DNA of 64,000 nt, taken from NCBI RefSeq assembly GCF_002096845.1, contig NZ_NCVK01000059.1, positions 106,827 to 170,826 on the forward strand. Direction: 5' to 3'. Of the stretch, positions 23,106 through 33,853 are shown one piece after another. Source of the stretch: Streptococcus mitis (GTDB taxonomy: Bacteria > Bacillota > Bacilli > Lactobacillales > Streptococcaceae). The position numbers were made by a program, and so were the translations under genes. The notes beneath the pieces were generated by a model, which was given only the letters and a program-made list of their open reading frames with translations, ran no database searches and was not told the DNA's origin. How positions within the stretch are numbered: position 1 is the stretch's first letter; each line of letters begins with the position of its first letter.

Positions 23106-23645
23106 ATGTCTTTAAAAGATAGATTCGATAGATTTATAGATTATTTTACGGAGGATGAGGATTTAAGTCTCCCTAATGAAAAACGAGATGAGCCTATTCT
23201 AACTCCAGTAAATTCTACACAGGAAAAGGCTCTCTCAACGAATCAAACACCAAGCACAAGTAGTACAAAAGAAACTAATATTACTAGACTGCATGCACGT
23301 CAACAAGAGTTAGCAAAGCAAAATCAGCATTCTACTGAAAAAGTAACAATTGATGTTCGTTATCCTAGAAAATATGAAGATGCAACAGAAATTGTTGATT
23401 TATTGGCAGGAAACGAAAGTATTTTAATTGATTTTCAGTATATGACAGAGGTACAGGCCCGTCGTTGTTTGGACTATTTGGATGGAGCTTGCCATGTTTT
23501 AGCTGGAAATCTGAAAAAGGTAGCATCTACTATGTATCTGTTAACACCAGTGAATGTTATTGTGAATGTAGAAGATATTCGTTTACCAGATGAAGATCAA
23601 CAGGGTGAGTTTGATTTTGATATGAGACGAAATAGAGTACGATAA
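23106..23645 (+). CDS. sepF: Cell division protein SepF
   Basis: 179 residues: N-terminal amphipathic membrane-binding helix ([13 protein letters not shown]), a disordered Ser/Thr/Gln linker (~35-80), and the SepF domain (~80-165; [32 protein letters not shown]). Links FtsZ to the membrane and aligns filaments. Its last base overlaps the next gene's start. Confidence 0.94.
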   Translation: MSLKDRFDRFIDYFTEDEDLSLPNEKRDEPILTPVNSTQEKALSTNQTPSTSSTKETNITRLHARQQELAKQNQHSTEKVTIDVRYPRKYEDATEIVDLLAGNESILIDFQYMTEVQARRCLDYLDGACHVLAGNLKKVASTMYLLTPVNVIVNVEDIRLPDEDQQGEFDFDMRRNRVR

Positions 23646-23908
23646 TGATTTTTTTAATTCGTATGATTTATAATGCAGTGGATATTTACTCCCTGATTTT
23701 GGTGGCCTTTGCTGTCATGTCTTGGTTTCCAGGCGCCTACGAATCCAGTTTGGGTCGTTGGATTGTAGCATTGGTAAAACCAGTGCTTGCTCCTTTGCAA
23801 CGTCTGCCTTTACAGATAGCAGGTCTTGATTTATCTGTTTGGGTTGCGATTGTTTTGGTTCGATTTTTAGGAGAAAACCTAGTCCGTTTTCTGGCGATGA
23901 TAGGATGA
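23645..23908 (+). CDS. ylmG: YggT family membrane protein YlmG
   Basis: 87 residues, two membrane segments around a loop with the family pattern WFPGAYESSLGRW...KPVLAPLQRLP. Implicated in division/nucleoid organisation in related bacteria. Overlaps sepF by one base and ylmH by four (ATGA). Confidence 0.9.
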   Translation: MIFLIRMIYNAVDIYSLILVAFAVMSWFPGAYESSLGRWIVALVKPVLAPLQRLPLQIAGLDLSVWVAIVLVRFLGENLVRFLAMIG

Positions 23909-24690
23909 ATAAAGGGATTTACCAGCATTTCTCTATAGAAGATCGTCCCTTTCTTGATAAGGGAATGGAATGGATAAAGAAGGTAGAAGATAGCTATGCT
24001 CCTTCTTTAACTCCTTTTATCAATCCTCATCAGGAGAAGCTATTAAAAATTTTAGCCAAAACCTATGGTCTTGCTTGTAGCAGTAGTGGGGAATTCGTCT
24101 CAAGTGAGTATGTTCGAGTTTTATTATACCCAGATTATTTCCAGCCAGAGTTTTCAGATTTTGAAATATCTCTCCAGGAAATAGTGTATTCCAATAAATT
24201 TGAACACTTAACGCATGCTAAGATTTTAGGGACAGTCATCAATCAATTGGGGATTGAACGGAAACTTTTTGGAGATATCCTAGTAGATGAAGAACGGGCG
24301 CAGATTATGATTAATCAGCAGTTTCTTCTTCTCTTTCAAGATGGATTAAAGAAAATTGGCCGTATACCTGTTTCGCTGGAGGAACGTCCTTTCACCGAGA
24401 AAATAGATAAGCTAGAACAGTATAGAGAGCTGGATTTATGCGTGTCTAGTTTTAGATTAGATGTTCTTTTATCAAATGTTTTGAAACTATCTAGGAATCA
24501 AGCAAACCAGTTAATTGAAAAAAAACTTGTCCAAGTAAATTATCATGTGGTAGACAAATCAGATTATACTGTTCAAGTTGGAGACTTGATTAGTGTGAGA
24601 AAAATTGGGCGTTTGAGGTTGCTTCAAGATAAGGGACAAACTAAAAAAGAGAAGAAAAAAATAACAGTCCAGTTATTATTAAGTAAGTGA
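23905..24690 (+). CDS. ylmH: RNA-binding S4-domain protein YlmH
   Basis: 261 residues from the ATG overlapping the ylmG stop. C-terminal S4 domain (about 180-235; RLDVLLSNVLKLSRNQANQLIEKKLVQVN). YlmH homologues bind ribosomes/tRNA-like 50S debris in rescue; role in the division cluster is unclear. The frame extends upstream, but ylmG occupies that sequence. Confidence 0.92.
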   Translation: MNKGIYQHFSIEDRPFLDKGMEWIKKVEDSYAPSLTPFINPHQEKLLKILAKTYGLACSSSGEFVSSEYVRVLLYPDYFQPEFSDFEISLQEIVYSNKFEHLTHAKILGTVINQLGIERKLFGDILVDEERAQIMINQQFLLLFQDGLKKIGRIPVSLEERPFTEKIDKLEQYRELDLCVSSFRLDVLLSNVLKLSRNQANQLIEKKLVQVNYHVVDKSDYTVQVGDLISVRKIGRLRLLQDKGQTKKEKKKITVQLLLSK

Positions 24691-24698
24691 GGAAAAAT

Positions 24699-25580
24699 AT
24701 GCCAATTACATCGTTAGAAATCAAAGATAAAACCTTTAGCACACGTTTTAGAGGTTTTGATCCAGAAGAAGTAGATGAATTTTTAGATATTGTAGTTCGT
24801 GATTATGAAGATTTGGTTCGTTCTAATCATGATAAGGATTTACATATTAAAAATTTGGAAGAGCGTTTGTCTTACTTTGATGAGATGAAAGATTCGTTGA
24901 GCCAGTCTGTATTAATTGCCCAAGATACAGCTGAGAGAGTGAAACAAACAGCACACGATCGTTCAAATAATATTATTCATCAAGCTGAACAGGATGCACA
25001 TCGATTATTGGAAGAAGCAAAATACAAGGCAAATGAAATTCTTCGTCAGGCTGCTGATAATGCTAAGAAAGTTGCTGTTGAAACTGAAGAATTGAAGAAC
25101 AAGAGTCGTGTCTTCCACCAACGTCTCAAATCTACAATTGAGAGTCAGTTGGCTATTGTTGAATCTTCAGACTGGGAAGATATTCTTCGTCCAACAGCTA
25201 CTTATCTTCAAACCAGTGATGAAGCCTTTAAAGAAGTGGTTAGCGAAGTACTTGGAGAACCGATTCCATCTCCAATTGAAGAAGAACCAATTGATATGAC
25301 ACGTCAATTTTCTCCAGAAGAAATGACAGAGTTACAGGCTCGTATTGAGGCAGCCAATAAAGAATTGGCTGAATTTGAAGCTCAAGCTAAACAGGAAGTG
25401 GAAAACCCAACTCCTGTATCGAGTCCTCAAATTGAAGAAGAGACAGCTCATCCAGTTGGTCCAATGTATGAAGAACCAGAAGTAGCTCCAGTACATCCTT
25501 CGGCTCCAACACCAGCTACAGAAACGTTTGATTCAGCACCAGGATTTGATGCACCGCAAGAATCCGTTACAATTTTATAA
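24699..25580 (+). CDS. divIVA: Cell division initiation protein DivIVA
   Basis: About 293 residues. N-terminal membrane curvature-binding domain (ITSLEIKDKTFSTRFRG...GFDPEEVDEFLD), long coiled coil (~30-160), then an acidic Glu/Pro-rich C-terminal tail (~200-290) with EEEP and APTP-like repeats. In streptococci it marks septum and poles and links division to cell shape. Start ATGCCAATT at 24699 follows GAGGAAAAAT; the upstream ATG at 24687 overlaps the ylmH stop. Last gene of the division operon. Confidence 0.94.
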   Translation: MPITSLEIKDKTFSTRFRGFDPEEVDEFLDIVVRDYEDLVRSNHDKDLHIKNLEERLSYFDEMKDSLSQSVLIAQDTAERVKQTAHDRSNNIIHQAEQDAHRLLEEAKYKANEILRQAADNAKKVAVETEELKNKSRVFHQRLKSTIESQLAIVESSDWEDILRPTATYLQTSDEAFKEVVSEVLGEPIPSPIEEEPIDMTRQFSPEEMTELQARIEAANKELAEFEAQAKQEVENPTPVSSPQIEEETAHPVGPMYEEPEVAPVHPSAPTPATETFDSAPGFDAPQESVTIL

Positions 25581-25589
25581 GAAATAATC

Positions 25590-25810
25590 TGAGAACAATA
25601 TATTATCCTTATATTTCCAGCGAGCAGGAGATGGTGTGAGTCCTGTAATCCCTAATGATAAGATTATCCTCTCAAAAACTCAAGTCTGAAGCTAGTAAGA
25701 TTTGACGTTCCCCACGTTACGGGAAAAGAGGGAGAAAGACTAAATCTTTTTCCGAATAAAGGTGGTACCACGATTTTCGTCCTTTTTGACAGTCGTGGTT
25801 TTTAATTTGT
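25590..25810 (+). promoter_or_regulatory. T-box riboswitch (isoleucine) upstream of ileS
   Basis: Stem I with GGTGTGAGTCCTG-type loop at ~25632-25646 and an AGCAGGAGA bulge, then the invariant T-box AAAGGTGGTACCACG at ~25757-25773, and a terminator stem ACCACGA...TCGTGGT followed by T's (~25768-25806). An ATC Ile codon in GATTATCC (~25663-25670) is a likely specifier. Uncharged tRNA-Ile would stabilise the antiterminator. Confidence 0.93.
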
Positions 25811-25832
25811 TATTATTTATAAAGGAGATACC

Positions 25833-28625
25833 ATGAAACTCAAAGATACCCTTAACCTTGGGAAAACAGCTTTCCCAATGCGTGCAGGACTTCCTACCAA
25901 AGAGCCAGTTTGGCAAAAGGAATGGGAAGATGCAAAACTTTACCAACGTCGTCAAGAACTAAATGAAGGGAAACCGCATTTTGTCTTGCATGATGGCCCT
26001 CCATACGCAAACGGAAATATCCACGTTGGACATGCCATGAATCATATCTCAAAAGATATCATCATTCGTTCTAAGTCTATGTCAGGTTTCAACTCACCTT
26101 ATATCCCGGGTTGGGATACTCATGGTCTGCCAATCGAGCAAGTTTTGGCAAAGCAAGGTGTTAAGCGCAAAGAAATGGACTTGGTTGAGTACTTGAAACT
26201 TTGTCGTGAGTACGCTCTTTCTCAAGTTTATAAACAACGTGATGATTTCAAGCGCTTGGGGATGTCAGGTGACTGGGAAAATTTATATGTGACTTTAACT
26301 CCAGACTATGAAGCAGCCCAAATCCGTGTCTTTGGTGAGATGGCTAATAAAGGCTATATCTACCGTGGTGCAAAACCAGTTTACTGGTCATGGTCATCTG
26401 AGTCAGCCCTTGCCGAAGCGGAAATTGAATACCATGATTTGGTTTCGACTTCACTTTATTATGCCAATAAGGTAAAAGATGGCAAAGGTGTTCTAGATAC
26501 AGATACTTATATCGTTGTTTGGACAACTACTCCATTTACTATCACAGCTTCTCGTGGTTTGACTGTTGGAGCGGATATTGATTACGTCTTGGTTCAACCT
26601 GCTGGTGAAGTTCGCAAGTTTGTGGTTGCTGCAGAATTATTGACTAGCTTGTCTGAGAAATTTGGCTGGGCTGATGTTCAAGTGTTGGCAACTTACCGTG
26701 GTCAAGAACTCAACCACATCGTAACAGAACACCCATGGGATACAGCTGTAGATGAGTTGGTTATCCTTGGTGACCACGTTACAACTGACTCTGGTACTGG
26801 TATTGTCCATACAGCCCCTGGTTTTGGTGAGGACGACTACAATGTTGGTATTGCTAATGGTCTTGAAGTCGCAGTGACTGTTGACGAACGTGGTATCATG
26901 ATGAAGAACGCTGGTCCTGAGTTTGAAGGTCAATTCTATGAAAAGGTAGTTCCAACTGTTATCGAAAAACTCGGTAACCTCCTTCTTGCTCAAGAAGAAA
27001 TCTCTCACTCATACCCATTTGACTGGCGTACCAAGAAACCAATTATCTGGCGTGCAGTGCCACAGTGGTTCGCCTCTGTTTCAAAATTCCGCCAAGAAAT
27101 CTTGGATGCTATTGATAAAGTTAAATTCCATACAGAATGGGGTAAAGTACGTCTATATAATATGATTCGTGACCGTGGTGACTGGGTTATCTCTCGTCAA
27201 CGTGCTTGGGGTGTTCCACTTCCAATCTTCTATGCAGAAGACGGTACAGCTATCATGACAGCTGAGACTATTGAACATGTGGCTCAACTCTTTGAAGTAC
27301 ATGGTTCAAGCATTTGGTGGGAACGTGATGCCAAAGACCTCTTGCCAGAAGGATTTACTCATCCAGGTTCACCAAATGGCGAGTTCAAAAAAGAAACTGA
27401 TATCATGGACGTTTGGTTTGACTCAGGTTCATCATGGAATGGTGTTTTGGTAAATCGTCCAAATCTGACTTATCCAGCTGACCTTTACCTTGAAGGTTCT
27501 GACCAATACCGTGGTTGGTTCAACTCATCACTTATCACATCTGTTGCCAACCATGGCGTAGCACCTTACAAACAAATCTTGTCACAAGGTTTTACCCTTG
27601 ATGGTAAAGGTGAGAAGATGTCTAAATCTCTTGGAAATACCATTGCTCCAAGCGATGTTGAAAAACAATTTGGTGCGGAAATCTTGCGTCTCTGGGTAAC
27701 AAGTGTTGACTCAAGCAATGACGTACGTATCTCTATGGATATCTTGAGCCAAGTCTCTGAAACTTACCGTAAGATTCGTAACACCCTTCGTTTCTTGATT
27801 GCCAATACATCTGACTTTAACCCAGCTCAAGATTCAGTAGCTTACGAAGAACTTCGCTCAGTTGATAAGTACATGACGATTCGCTTTAACCAGCTTGTCA
27901 AGACCATTCGTGATGCTTACGCAAACTTTGAATTCTTGACAATCTACAAGGCTTTGGTGAACTTTATCAACGTTGATTTGTCAGCCTTTTACCTTGATTT
28001 TGCCAAAGATGTTGTTTACATCGAAGGTGCCAAATCATTGGAACGCCGTCAAATGCAGACTGTCTTCTATGACATTCTTGTCAAAATCACCAAACTCTTG
28101 ACACCAATCCTTCCTCACACTGCGGAAGAAATCTGGTCATATCTAGAGTTTGAAGCCGAAGATTTTGTTCAATTGTCAGAATTACCAGAAGCAGAAACTT
28201 TTGCTAATCAAGAAGAAATCTTGGATACATGGGCTGCCTTCATGGACTTCCGTGGACAAGCTCAAAAAGCCTTGGAAGAAGCTCGTAATGCCAAAGTAAT
28301 CGGTAAATCACTTGAAGCACACTTGACAGTTTATCCAAACGAAGTGGTGAAAACTCTACTCGAAGCAGTAAACAGCAATGTGGCTCAACTTTTGATCGTG
28401 TCTGAATTGACTATCGCAGAAGGACCAGCTCCAGAAACTGCCGTTAGCTTTGAAGATGTAGCCTTCACAGTAGAACGCGCTGCAGGTGAAGTATGTGACC
28501 GTTGCCGTCGAATCGACCCAACAACAGCAGAACGCAGCTACCACGCAGTCATCTGTGACCACTGTGCAAGCATCGTAGAAGAAAACTTTGCGGACGCAGT
28601 CGCAGAAGGATTTGAAGAGAAGTAA
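25833..28625 (+). CDS. ileS: Isoleucyl-tRNA synthetase
   Basis: 930 residues, class I synthetase. HIGH motif as HVGH in [15 protein letters not shown] (~57-71), CP1 editing domain (WTTTPFT ~230), KMSKS with [11 protein letters not shown] (~590), anticodon-binding domain, and a C-terminal zinc-binding segment CDRCRRI...CDHC. Bacterial-type IleRS (mupirocin-sensitive form), full length. Controlled by the T-box before it. Confidence 0.97.
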   Translation: MKLKDTLNLGKTAFPMRAGLPTKEPVWQKEWEDAKLYQRRQELNEGKPHFVLHDGPPYANGNIHVGHAMNHISKDIIIRSKSMSGFNSPYIPGWDTHGLPIEQVLAKQGVKRKEMDLVEYLKLCREYALSQVYKQRDDFKRLGMSGDWENLYVTLTPDYEAAQIRVFGEMANKGYIYRGAKPVYWSWSSESALAEAEIEYHDLVSTSLYYANKVKDGKGVLDTDTYIVVWTTTPFTITASRGLTVGADIDYVLVQPAGEVRKFVVAAELLTSLSEKFGWADVQVLATYRGQELNHIVTEHPWDTAVDELVILGDHVTTDSGTGIVHTAPGFGEDDYNVGIANGLEVAVTVDERGIMMKNAGPEFEGQFYEKVVPTVIEKLGNLLLAQEEISHSYPFDWRTKKPIIWRAVPQWFASVSKFRQEILDAIDKVKFHTEWGKVRLYNMIRDRGDWVISRQRAWGVPLPIFYAEDGTAIMTAETIEHVAQLFEVHGSSIWWERDAKDLLPEGFTHPGSPNGEFKKETDIMDVWFDSGSSWNGVLVNRPNLTYPADLYLEGSDQYRGWFNSSLITSVANHGVAPYKQILSQGFTLDGKGEKMSKSLGNTIAPSDVEKQFGAEILRLWVTSVDSSNDVRISMDILSQVSETYRKIRNTLRFLIANTSDFNPAQDSVAYEELRSVDKYMTIRFNQLVKTIRDAYANFEFLTIYKALVNFINVDLSAFYLDFAKDVVYIEGAKSLERRQMQTVFYDILVKITKLLTPILPHTAEEIWSYLEFEAEDFVQLSELPEAETFANQEEILDTWAAFMDFRGQAQKALEEARNAKVIGKSLEAHLTVYPNEVVKTLLEAVNSNVAQLLIVSELTIAEGPAPETAVSFEDVAFTVERAAGEVCDRCRRIDPTTAERSYHAVICDHCASIVEENFADAVAEGFEEK

Positions 28626-28685
28626 GGTTGAAAAGTCCAGGGAAAACTCAATTTGAGAAGGAAAGACAACTAGTCTTATAGTATA

Positions 28686-28735
28686 TAAAACGCATTGTAT
28701 CAAGGTTTTGAACACCTGATACGATGCATTTTTAT
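28686..28735 (+). terminator. Terminator after ileS
   Basis: CGCATTGTATCAAGG ... CCTGATACGATGC stem followed by ATTTTTATTT. A related sequence (AAAACGCATAGTATCAAGG) recurs at ~56381 after another gene. Confidence 0.8.
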
Positions 28736-28736
28736 T

Positions 28737-29028
28737 TATTTTGAAAATTTGCGAGGTGTGACTTTTTATACTCAACAAGAATCAAAGAGAAAGTTAGCAA
28801 GCTAACAGCAGTAAGATAAAATATGAATTTGATATTGCGTATAAGATTGGAAAATTGTGTCACGTTTTTACAACAATAAATTTTTATAAGTTGTTTTTGA
28901 TTTCTGAAAAGAATTATATTTTATTTCATATTATACAAATTTTTATTTTATAATATCAGAAAATACTTTTTTTTTTTAGCAAATATGATGCAATTTTATT
29001 TGAAAAAAAATAAAAAGGAGATTTTATT
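28737..29028. other. AT-rich gene-free stretch
   Basis: Contains TATACTCAACAAGAATCAAAGAG...GCAAGCTAACAGCAG at ~28769-28815, which resembles a badly worn inverted BOX end, and a T10 tract at ~28969-28978 about 50 bp before the next gene's start. No convincing -35/-10 pair and no coding frame seen. Confidence 0.4.
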
Positions 29029-29547
29029 ATGAAACAAACCTTTATTACATCTTACTTGACTTTCTACATGAAAGCTTCTGTAGCTTTGGAGGGAGTTTTT
29101 ATTAAAACTTCAAATCCTAATACTATTTTAAAAGTTATTCCCCTAGGTTCTCAGAATAAGACAATTCCAGTAGAACAAGTTGCAAGTGTAGACGATTCAT
29201 TTAGTCTTGATTTCAAATCATTTGCTTGGGGTGTCATCTTTACAATTATTGGATTTTCTATGATGGGGAATTCATTTGTAGGAGGTTTGATTTTGGCTGC
29301 TTATGGAGTATTGACAGTTTTAAGTGCTTTTCAAACTCTTCTTGTTTTAAATCTTACTTCTGGTGGATCACACGTTATTAGTGCAGTAGTATTTGAAAAA
29401 GCTAATCTTGAAAATTGTAAAGAAACAATTGAAGCTTTGATTCTAAATCGTTATGATGATACTAATACGAGAAAACATACAGATCGTATGATGCAAAATG
29501 CAGATCAAAATGCAGATCGTATGATTGATGCTTTAAAAAACAAGTGA
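29029..29547 (+). CDS. Small membrane protein of unknown function
   Basis: 172 residues. Two adjacent hydrophobic segments (~64-84 and 87-108), so both ends are probably on the same side. The N-terminal ~60 residues form a beta-rich domain (a SLTFYMKAS...LEGVFIKTS pattern) reminiscent of PH-like domains, and the C-terminus carries a short duplicated motif, NADQNADRM. RBS AAAAAGGAG. I do not recognise the family. Stands alone, with terminators on both sides. Confidence 0.7.
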   Translation: MKQTFITSYLTFYMKASVALEGVFIKTSNPNTILKVIPLGSQNKTIPVEQVASVDDSFSLDFKSFAWGVIFTIIGFSMMGNSFVGGLILAAYGVLTVLSAFQTLLVLNLTSGGSHVISAVVFEKANLENCKETIEALILNRYDDTNTRKHTDRMMQNADQNADRMIDALKNK

Positions 29548-29587
29548 TTTTCTATTGTCTTTGTTTAGTTTTATAATGGGATAAAAA

Positions 29588-29619
29588 CTTGAGAGAGCTA
29601 GCTTAGTTCTCTCTTTTTA
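29588..29619 (+). terminator. Terminator before gpmA
   Basis: GAGAGA and TCTCTC arms around GCTAGCTTAGT, followed by TTTTT. Confidence 0.65.
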
Positions 29620-29712
29620 GTTGATTTTGACTAGCTTTTTTGTGAAAAATTGTGTAAAATAGAATAGATAAACGAGGGGAAACCTCGGAAAATTTAAAGG
29701 AGAATCCATCTA

Positions 29713-30405
29713 ATGGTAAAATTGGTTTTTGCTCGCCACGGTGAGTCTGAATGGAACAAAGCTAACCTTTTCACTGGTTGGGCTGATGTTGATTTGTCTG
29801 AAAAAGGTACACAACAAGCGATTGACGCTGGTAAATTGATCAAAGAAGCTGGTATCGAATTTGACCAAGCTTACACTTCAGTATTGAAACGTGCAATCAA
29901 AACAACTAACTTGGCTCTTGAAGCTTCTGACCAATTATGGGTTCCAGTTGAAAAATCATGGCGCTTGAACGAACGTCACTACGGTGGTTTGACTGGTAAA
30001 AACAAAGCTGAAGCTGCTGAACAATTTGGTGATGAACAAGTTCACATCTGGCGTCGTTCATACGATGTATTGCCTCCAAACATGGACCGTGATGATGAGC
30101 ACTCAGCTCACACAGACCGTCGTTACGCTTCACTTGACGACTCAGTAATCCCAGATGCTGAAAACTTGAAAGTGACTTTGGAACGTGCTCTTCCATTCTG
30201 GGAAGATAAAATCGCTCCAGCTCTTAAAGATGGTAAAAACGTATTCGTAGGAGCTCACGGTAACTCAATCCGTGCCCTTGTAAAACACATCAAAGGTTTG
30301 TCAGATGACGAAATCATGGACGTGGAAATCCCTAACTTCCCACCATTGGTATTCGAATTTGACGAAAAATTGAACGTAGTTTCTGAATACTACCTTGGAA
30401 AATAA
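29713..30405 (+). CDS. gpmA: 2,3-bisphosphoglycerate-dependent phosphoglycerate mutase
   Basis: 230 residues, glycolytic enzyme (3-PG to 2-PG). RHGESEWN with phosphohistidine His at ~9, [14 protein letters not shown], acid Glu88-like region, and the second His in [13 protein letters not shown] (~184). Codon use is strongly biased (CGT, AAC, GGT), as expected for a highly expressed gene. Confidence 0.97.
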   Translation: MVKLVFARHGESEWNKANLFTGWADVDLSEKGTQQAIDAGKLIKEAGIEFDQAYTSVLKRAIKTTNLALEASDQLWVPVEKSWRLNERHYGGLTGKNKAEAAEQFGDEQVHIWRRSYDVLPPNMDRDDEHSAHTDRRYASLDDSVIPDAENLKVTLERALPFWEDKIAPALKDGKNVFVGAHGNSIRALVKHIKGLSDDEIMDVEIPNFPPLVFEFDEKLNVVSEYYLGK

Positions 30406-30412
30406 AAAATTG

Positions 30413-30442
30413 TAAGTCTAGAATTGATTTCTAGACTTTTTA
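30413..30442 (+). terminator. Terminator after gpmA
   Basis: AGTCTAGAA-TTGA-TTTCTAGACT stem followed by TTTTA, 8 bp after the stop. Confidence 0.85.
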
Positions 30443-30457
30443 TGCTAGTATGGTAGT

Positions 30458-32869
30458 ATGATGAGGAATAAAAAACAAGATTATGTATTGGCCTACAAGC
30501 AACTAGCTTCAACAACATATAAGGGTTGGGAAGAAGAGGCCTTACCGATAGGCAATGGTTCTTTAGGAGCTAAAGTCTTTGGTCTTGTAGGGGCTGAGCG
30601 GATTCAATTCAATGAAAAAAGTCTCTGGTCTGGTGGTCCACTTCCTGATAGTTCCTATTATCAGGGTGGAAATCTTCAGGACCAGTATAGCTTTTTAGCT
30701 GAGATTCGTCAGGCTTTGGAGAAGAGAGACTACAATACTGCTAAGGAACTGGCTGAGCAGCACCTAGTTGGACCAAAAACCAGCCAATATGGAACCTATC
30801 TGTCCTTTGGGGATATTCACATTGAGTTTAGCAAGCAAGGCAAGACTTTATCTCAGGTGACGGATTACAAGAGACAACTTAATATCAATAAGGCACTTGC
30901 GACAACTTCTTATGCATATAAAGGGACGTATTTTAAACGTGAAGCCTTTGCGAGTTTTCCAGATGATCTCTTGATTCAGCGCTTTACTAAGGAAGGGGCG
31001 GAAACTCTAGATTTTACTATAGAACTGTCGCTGACCTGTGATTTGGCTTCTGATGGAAAGTATGAACAGGAAAAATCTGATTACAAAGAGTGCCAGCTGG
31101 ATATCACTGCTTCTCATATCTTGATGAAGGGGCGGGTTAAGGATAATGATCTGCGGTTTGCTAGTTATCTAGCTTGGGAAACAGATGGAGACATTAGAGT
31201 CTGGTCGGATAAGGTTCAGATATCAGGAGCCAGTTATGCCAATCTCTTCTTGGCGGCTAAGACAGATTTTGCCCAAAATCCTGCTAGTAATTATCGCAAT
31301 AAACTAGATTTAGAGCAGCAAGTAAAGGACTTGGTGGACACAGCTAAAGAAAAGGGCTATGCCCAATTGAAATCAAGGCATATTGAGGACTACCAAGCTT
31401 TATTTCAGCGTGTTCAATTGGATTTGGAAGCTGATGTTGACGCATCCACTACAGATGAGTTGCTAATAAATTATAAGCCACAAGAGGGGCAGGCTTTGGA
31501 GGAACTGTTTTTCCAGTATGGACGGTATTTATTGATTAGTTCTTCTAGAGATTGCCCAGATGCTCTACCAGCTAATCTACAGGGAGTCTGGAATGCGGTC
31601 GATAATCCTCCGTGGAATTCGGACTATCACCTGAATATCAATCTGCAGATGAATTATTGGCCATCCTATGTTACCAATCTCCTAGAGGCGGTCTTTCCGG
31701 TCATCAACTATATCGATGATTTGCGAGTCTATGGTCGTCTAGCGGCTGCAAGGTATGCAGGAATCGTCTCTCAGGAAGGGGAGGAGAATGGTTGGTTGGT
31801 TCATACTCAAGCGACTCCCTTTGGTTGGACGGCGCCTGGTTGGGATTACTATTGGGGTTGGTCTCCAGCTGCCAATGCGTGGATGATGCAAACTGTTTAT
31901 GAAGCCTATTCATTTTATAGGGACCAAGACTATCTCAGGGAGAAAATTTATCCCATGTTGAGGGAAACGGTTTGTTTTTGGAATACTTTTTTACATGAGG
32001 ATAAGCAGGCGCATCGTTGGGTGTCTTCTCCATCTTATTCCCCAGAACATGGTCCGATTTCGATTGGCAATACCTATGACCAATCTCTGATTTGGCAGTT
32101 ATTTCATGATTTTATTCAGGCTACTCAGGAATTGGGGCTGGATGCGGACTTGTTGACGGAAGTCAAAGAAAAATTTGACTTGCTTAATCCTCTTCAAATC
32201 ACTCAATCTGGTCGAATCAGGGAGTGGTATGAGGAGGAAGAGCAATATTTTCAAAATGAAAAAGTGGAGGCTCAGCATCGGCACGCTTCCCATCTAGTGG
32301 GACTCTATCCTGGAAATCTCTTTAGCTACAAGGGACAAGAGTATCTTGATGCGGCGCGTGCTAGCCTCAATGATCGTGGAGATGGCGGCACAGGCTGGTC
32401 CAAGGCTAATAAGATCAATCTTTGGGCGCGTCTAGGAGATGGCAATCGAGCCCATAAATTATTAGCAGAGCAGTTAAAGTCATCCACCTTGCCAAATCTT
32501 TGGTGTAGCCATCCTCCTTTTCAGATAGATGGTAATTTTGGTGCTACTAGTGGTATGGCGGAAATGTTGCTCCAGTCTCATACAGCTTATCTGGTGCCCC
32601 TAGCTGCCCTACCCGATGCTTGGTCAACAGGTTCCGTTTCAGGCTTAATGGCACGTGGACATTTTGAAATTAGCATGAGGTGGGCGGATAAAAATCTCTT
32701 ACAGTTGAGTATTTTATCAAGAAGTGGGGGAGATTTGCGAGTCTCTTATCCAGGTATTGAAAATAGTGTGATTGAAGTGAATCAAGAAAAAGCAAAAGTG
32801 AAATGCATAGAGAAAGATTGTATTTCGGTAGCAACAGCAGAAGGCGATCTGGTTCAATTTTCTTTTTAA
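30458..32869 (+). CDS. Glycoside hydrolase family 95 protein, probable alpha-fucosidase
   Basis: 803 residues. N-terminal GH95 domain start LPIGNGSLGAKVFG...ERIQFNEKSLWSGGP (~28-66), (alpha/alpha)6 barrel with WNSDYHLNINLQMNYWP (~385-401) and the family's DGNFG motif (~691-695) carrying the probable catalytic base. HRHASHLVGLYPG near 607. GH95 enzymes are mostly inverting alpha-1,2-L-fucosidases (some act on L-galactose). No signal peptide, so it acts inside the cell on imported glycans, yet no transporter or fucose genes are adjacent. ATGs at 30458 and 30461 are both possible. Confidence 0.88.
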   Translation: MMRNKKQDYVLAYKQLASTTYKGWEEEALPIGNGSLGAKVFGLVGAERIQFNEKSLWSGGPLPDSSYYQGGNLQDQYSFLAEIRQALEKRDYNTAKELAEQHLVGPKTSQYGTYLSFGDIHIEFSKQGKTLSQVTDYKRQLNINKALATTSYAYKGTYFKREAFASFPDDLLIQRFTKEGAETLDFTIELSLTCDLASDGKYEQEKSDYKECQLDITASHILMKGRVKDNDLRFASYLAWETDGDIRVWSDKVQISGASYANLFLAAKTDFAQNPASNYRNKLDLEQQVKDLVDTAKEKGYAQLKSRHIEDYQALFQRVQLDLEADVDASTTDELLINYKPQEGQALEELFFQYGRYLLISSSRDCPDALPANLQGVWNAVDNPPWNSDYHLNINLQMNYWPSYVTNLLEAVFPVINYIDDLRVYGRLAAARYAGIVSQEGEENGWLVHTQATPFGWTAPGWDYYWGWSPAANAWMMQTVYEAYSFYRDQDYLREKIYPMLRETVCFWNTFLHEDKQAHRWVSSPSYSPEHGPISIGNTYDQSLIWQLFHDFIQATQELGLDADLLTEVKEKFDLLNPLQITQSGRIREWYEEEEQYFQNEKVEAQHRHASHLVGLYPGNLFSYKGQEYLDAARASLNDRGDGGTGWSKANKINLWARLGDGNRAHKLLAEQLKSSTLPNLWCSHPPFQIDGNFGATSGMAEMLLQSHTAYLVPLAALPDAWSTGSVSGLMARGHFEISMRWADKNLLQLSILSRSGGDLRVSYPGIENSVIEVNQEKAKVKCIEKDCISVATAEGDLVQFSF

Positions 32870-32877
32870 GAAGATGT

Positions 32878-33030
32878 CATACTCTTCTAAAATCTCTTCA
32901 AACCACGTCAGCGTCGCCTTACCGTATATATGTGACTGACTTTGTCAGTCTTATCCACAACCTCAAAACGCTGTTTTGAGCAACCTGCGGCTAGCTTCCT
33001 AGTTTGCTCTTTGATTTTCATTTAGTATTA
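32878..33030 (+). repeat. BOX element with a boxB-like insert
   Basis: boxA-type start ATACTCTTCTAAAATCTC and CGTCAGCGTCGCCTTACCGT; middle boxB-like part with TGACTGACTTTGTCAGTC and CTCAAAACGCTGTTTTGAG palindromes (~32930-32985); boxC end CTAGCTTCCTAGTTTG...TTTTCATTTAGTATT. Confidence 0.9.
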
Positions 33031-33150
33031 GAAGGCAGTAGTTTGAAACTGCCTTTTAATAAGGATTTAAGAATGTAAGCAGTTTCCATCTAGTTGAAAA
33101 AGCGTTATAATTGTAGTAGGAAGTAATTTGTTTGAGAGAGGGTGGATCTT

Positions 33151-33852
33151 ATGGCTTATATTGGGATGAAACACTGTTACAAGCGGTATCAGGTTGGGGA
33201 CACGGAGATTGTGGCCAATCGTGATGTGAATTTTGAGATTGAAAAGGGTGAATTGGTTATCATTCTAGGTGCGTCTGGTGCAGGCAAGTCAACGGTTCTT
33301 AACCTTCTTGGGGGAATGGATACCAATGATGAGGGCGAAATCTGGATTGATGGTGGCAATATTGCAGACTATAGTTCCCACCAGAGGACCAATTACCGCC
33401 GCAATGATGTCGGTTTTGTTTTTCAGTTTTATAATCTAGTTTCCAATCTAACCGCTAAGGAAAATGTGGAACTGGCCTCAGAAATCGTGACAGATGCCTT
33501 GAATCCTGAACAGGTCTTGACAGATGTAGGTCTGGCTCATCGTCTCAATAACTTTCCAGCCCAGCTTTCTGGAGGGGAGCAACAGCGAGTCTCCATTGCA
33601 CGCGCGGTAGCCAAAAATCCTAAAATCCTTCTTTGTGATGAACCGACTGGAGCCTTGGATTATCAGACGGGTAAGCAGGTTTTGAAAATTCTCCAAGACA
33701 TGTCTCGTCAAAAGGGAGCGACAGTAATTATCGTGACTCACAATGGAGCTTTGGCGCCCATTGCTGATCGCGTGATTCATATGCACGATGCCAGTGTCAA
33801 GGATGTAGTGATCAACCAGCATCCTCAGGATATCGACAGTTTGGAGTACTAG
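33151..33852 (+). CDS. ABC transporter ATPase, MacB/LolD type
   Basis: 233 residues. Walker [10 protein letters not shown] (~42-50), Q-loop FQFYNL, signature [14 protein letters not shown], Walker [14 protein letters not shown]-loop VTHN. The LolD/MacB subfamily pairs with FtsX-type permeases, as found in the next gene, which starts 2 bp after this stop. The ATG at 33151 is chosen for AGAGAGGGTGG about 8 bp upstream; a GTG at 33142 is less well placed. Confidence 0.9.
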   Translation: MAYIGMKHCYKRYQVGDTEIVANRDVNFEIEKGELVIILGASGAGKSTVLNLLGGMDTNDEGEIWIDGGNIADYSSHQRTNYRRNDVGFVFQFYNLVSNLTAKENVELASEIVTDALNPEQVLTDVGLAHRLNNFPAQLSGGEQQRVSIARAVAKNPKILLCDEPTGALDYQTGKQVLKILQDMSRQKGATVIIVTHNGALAPIADRVIHMHDASVKDVVINQHPQDIDSLEY

Positions 33853-33853
33853 C

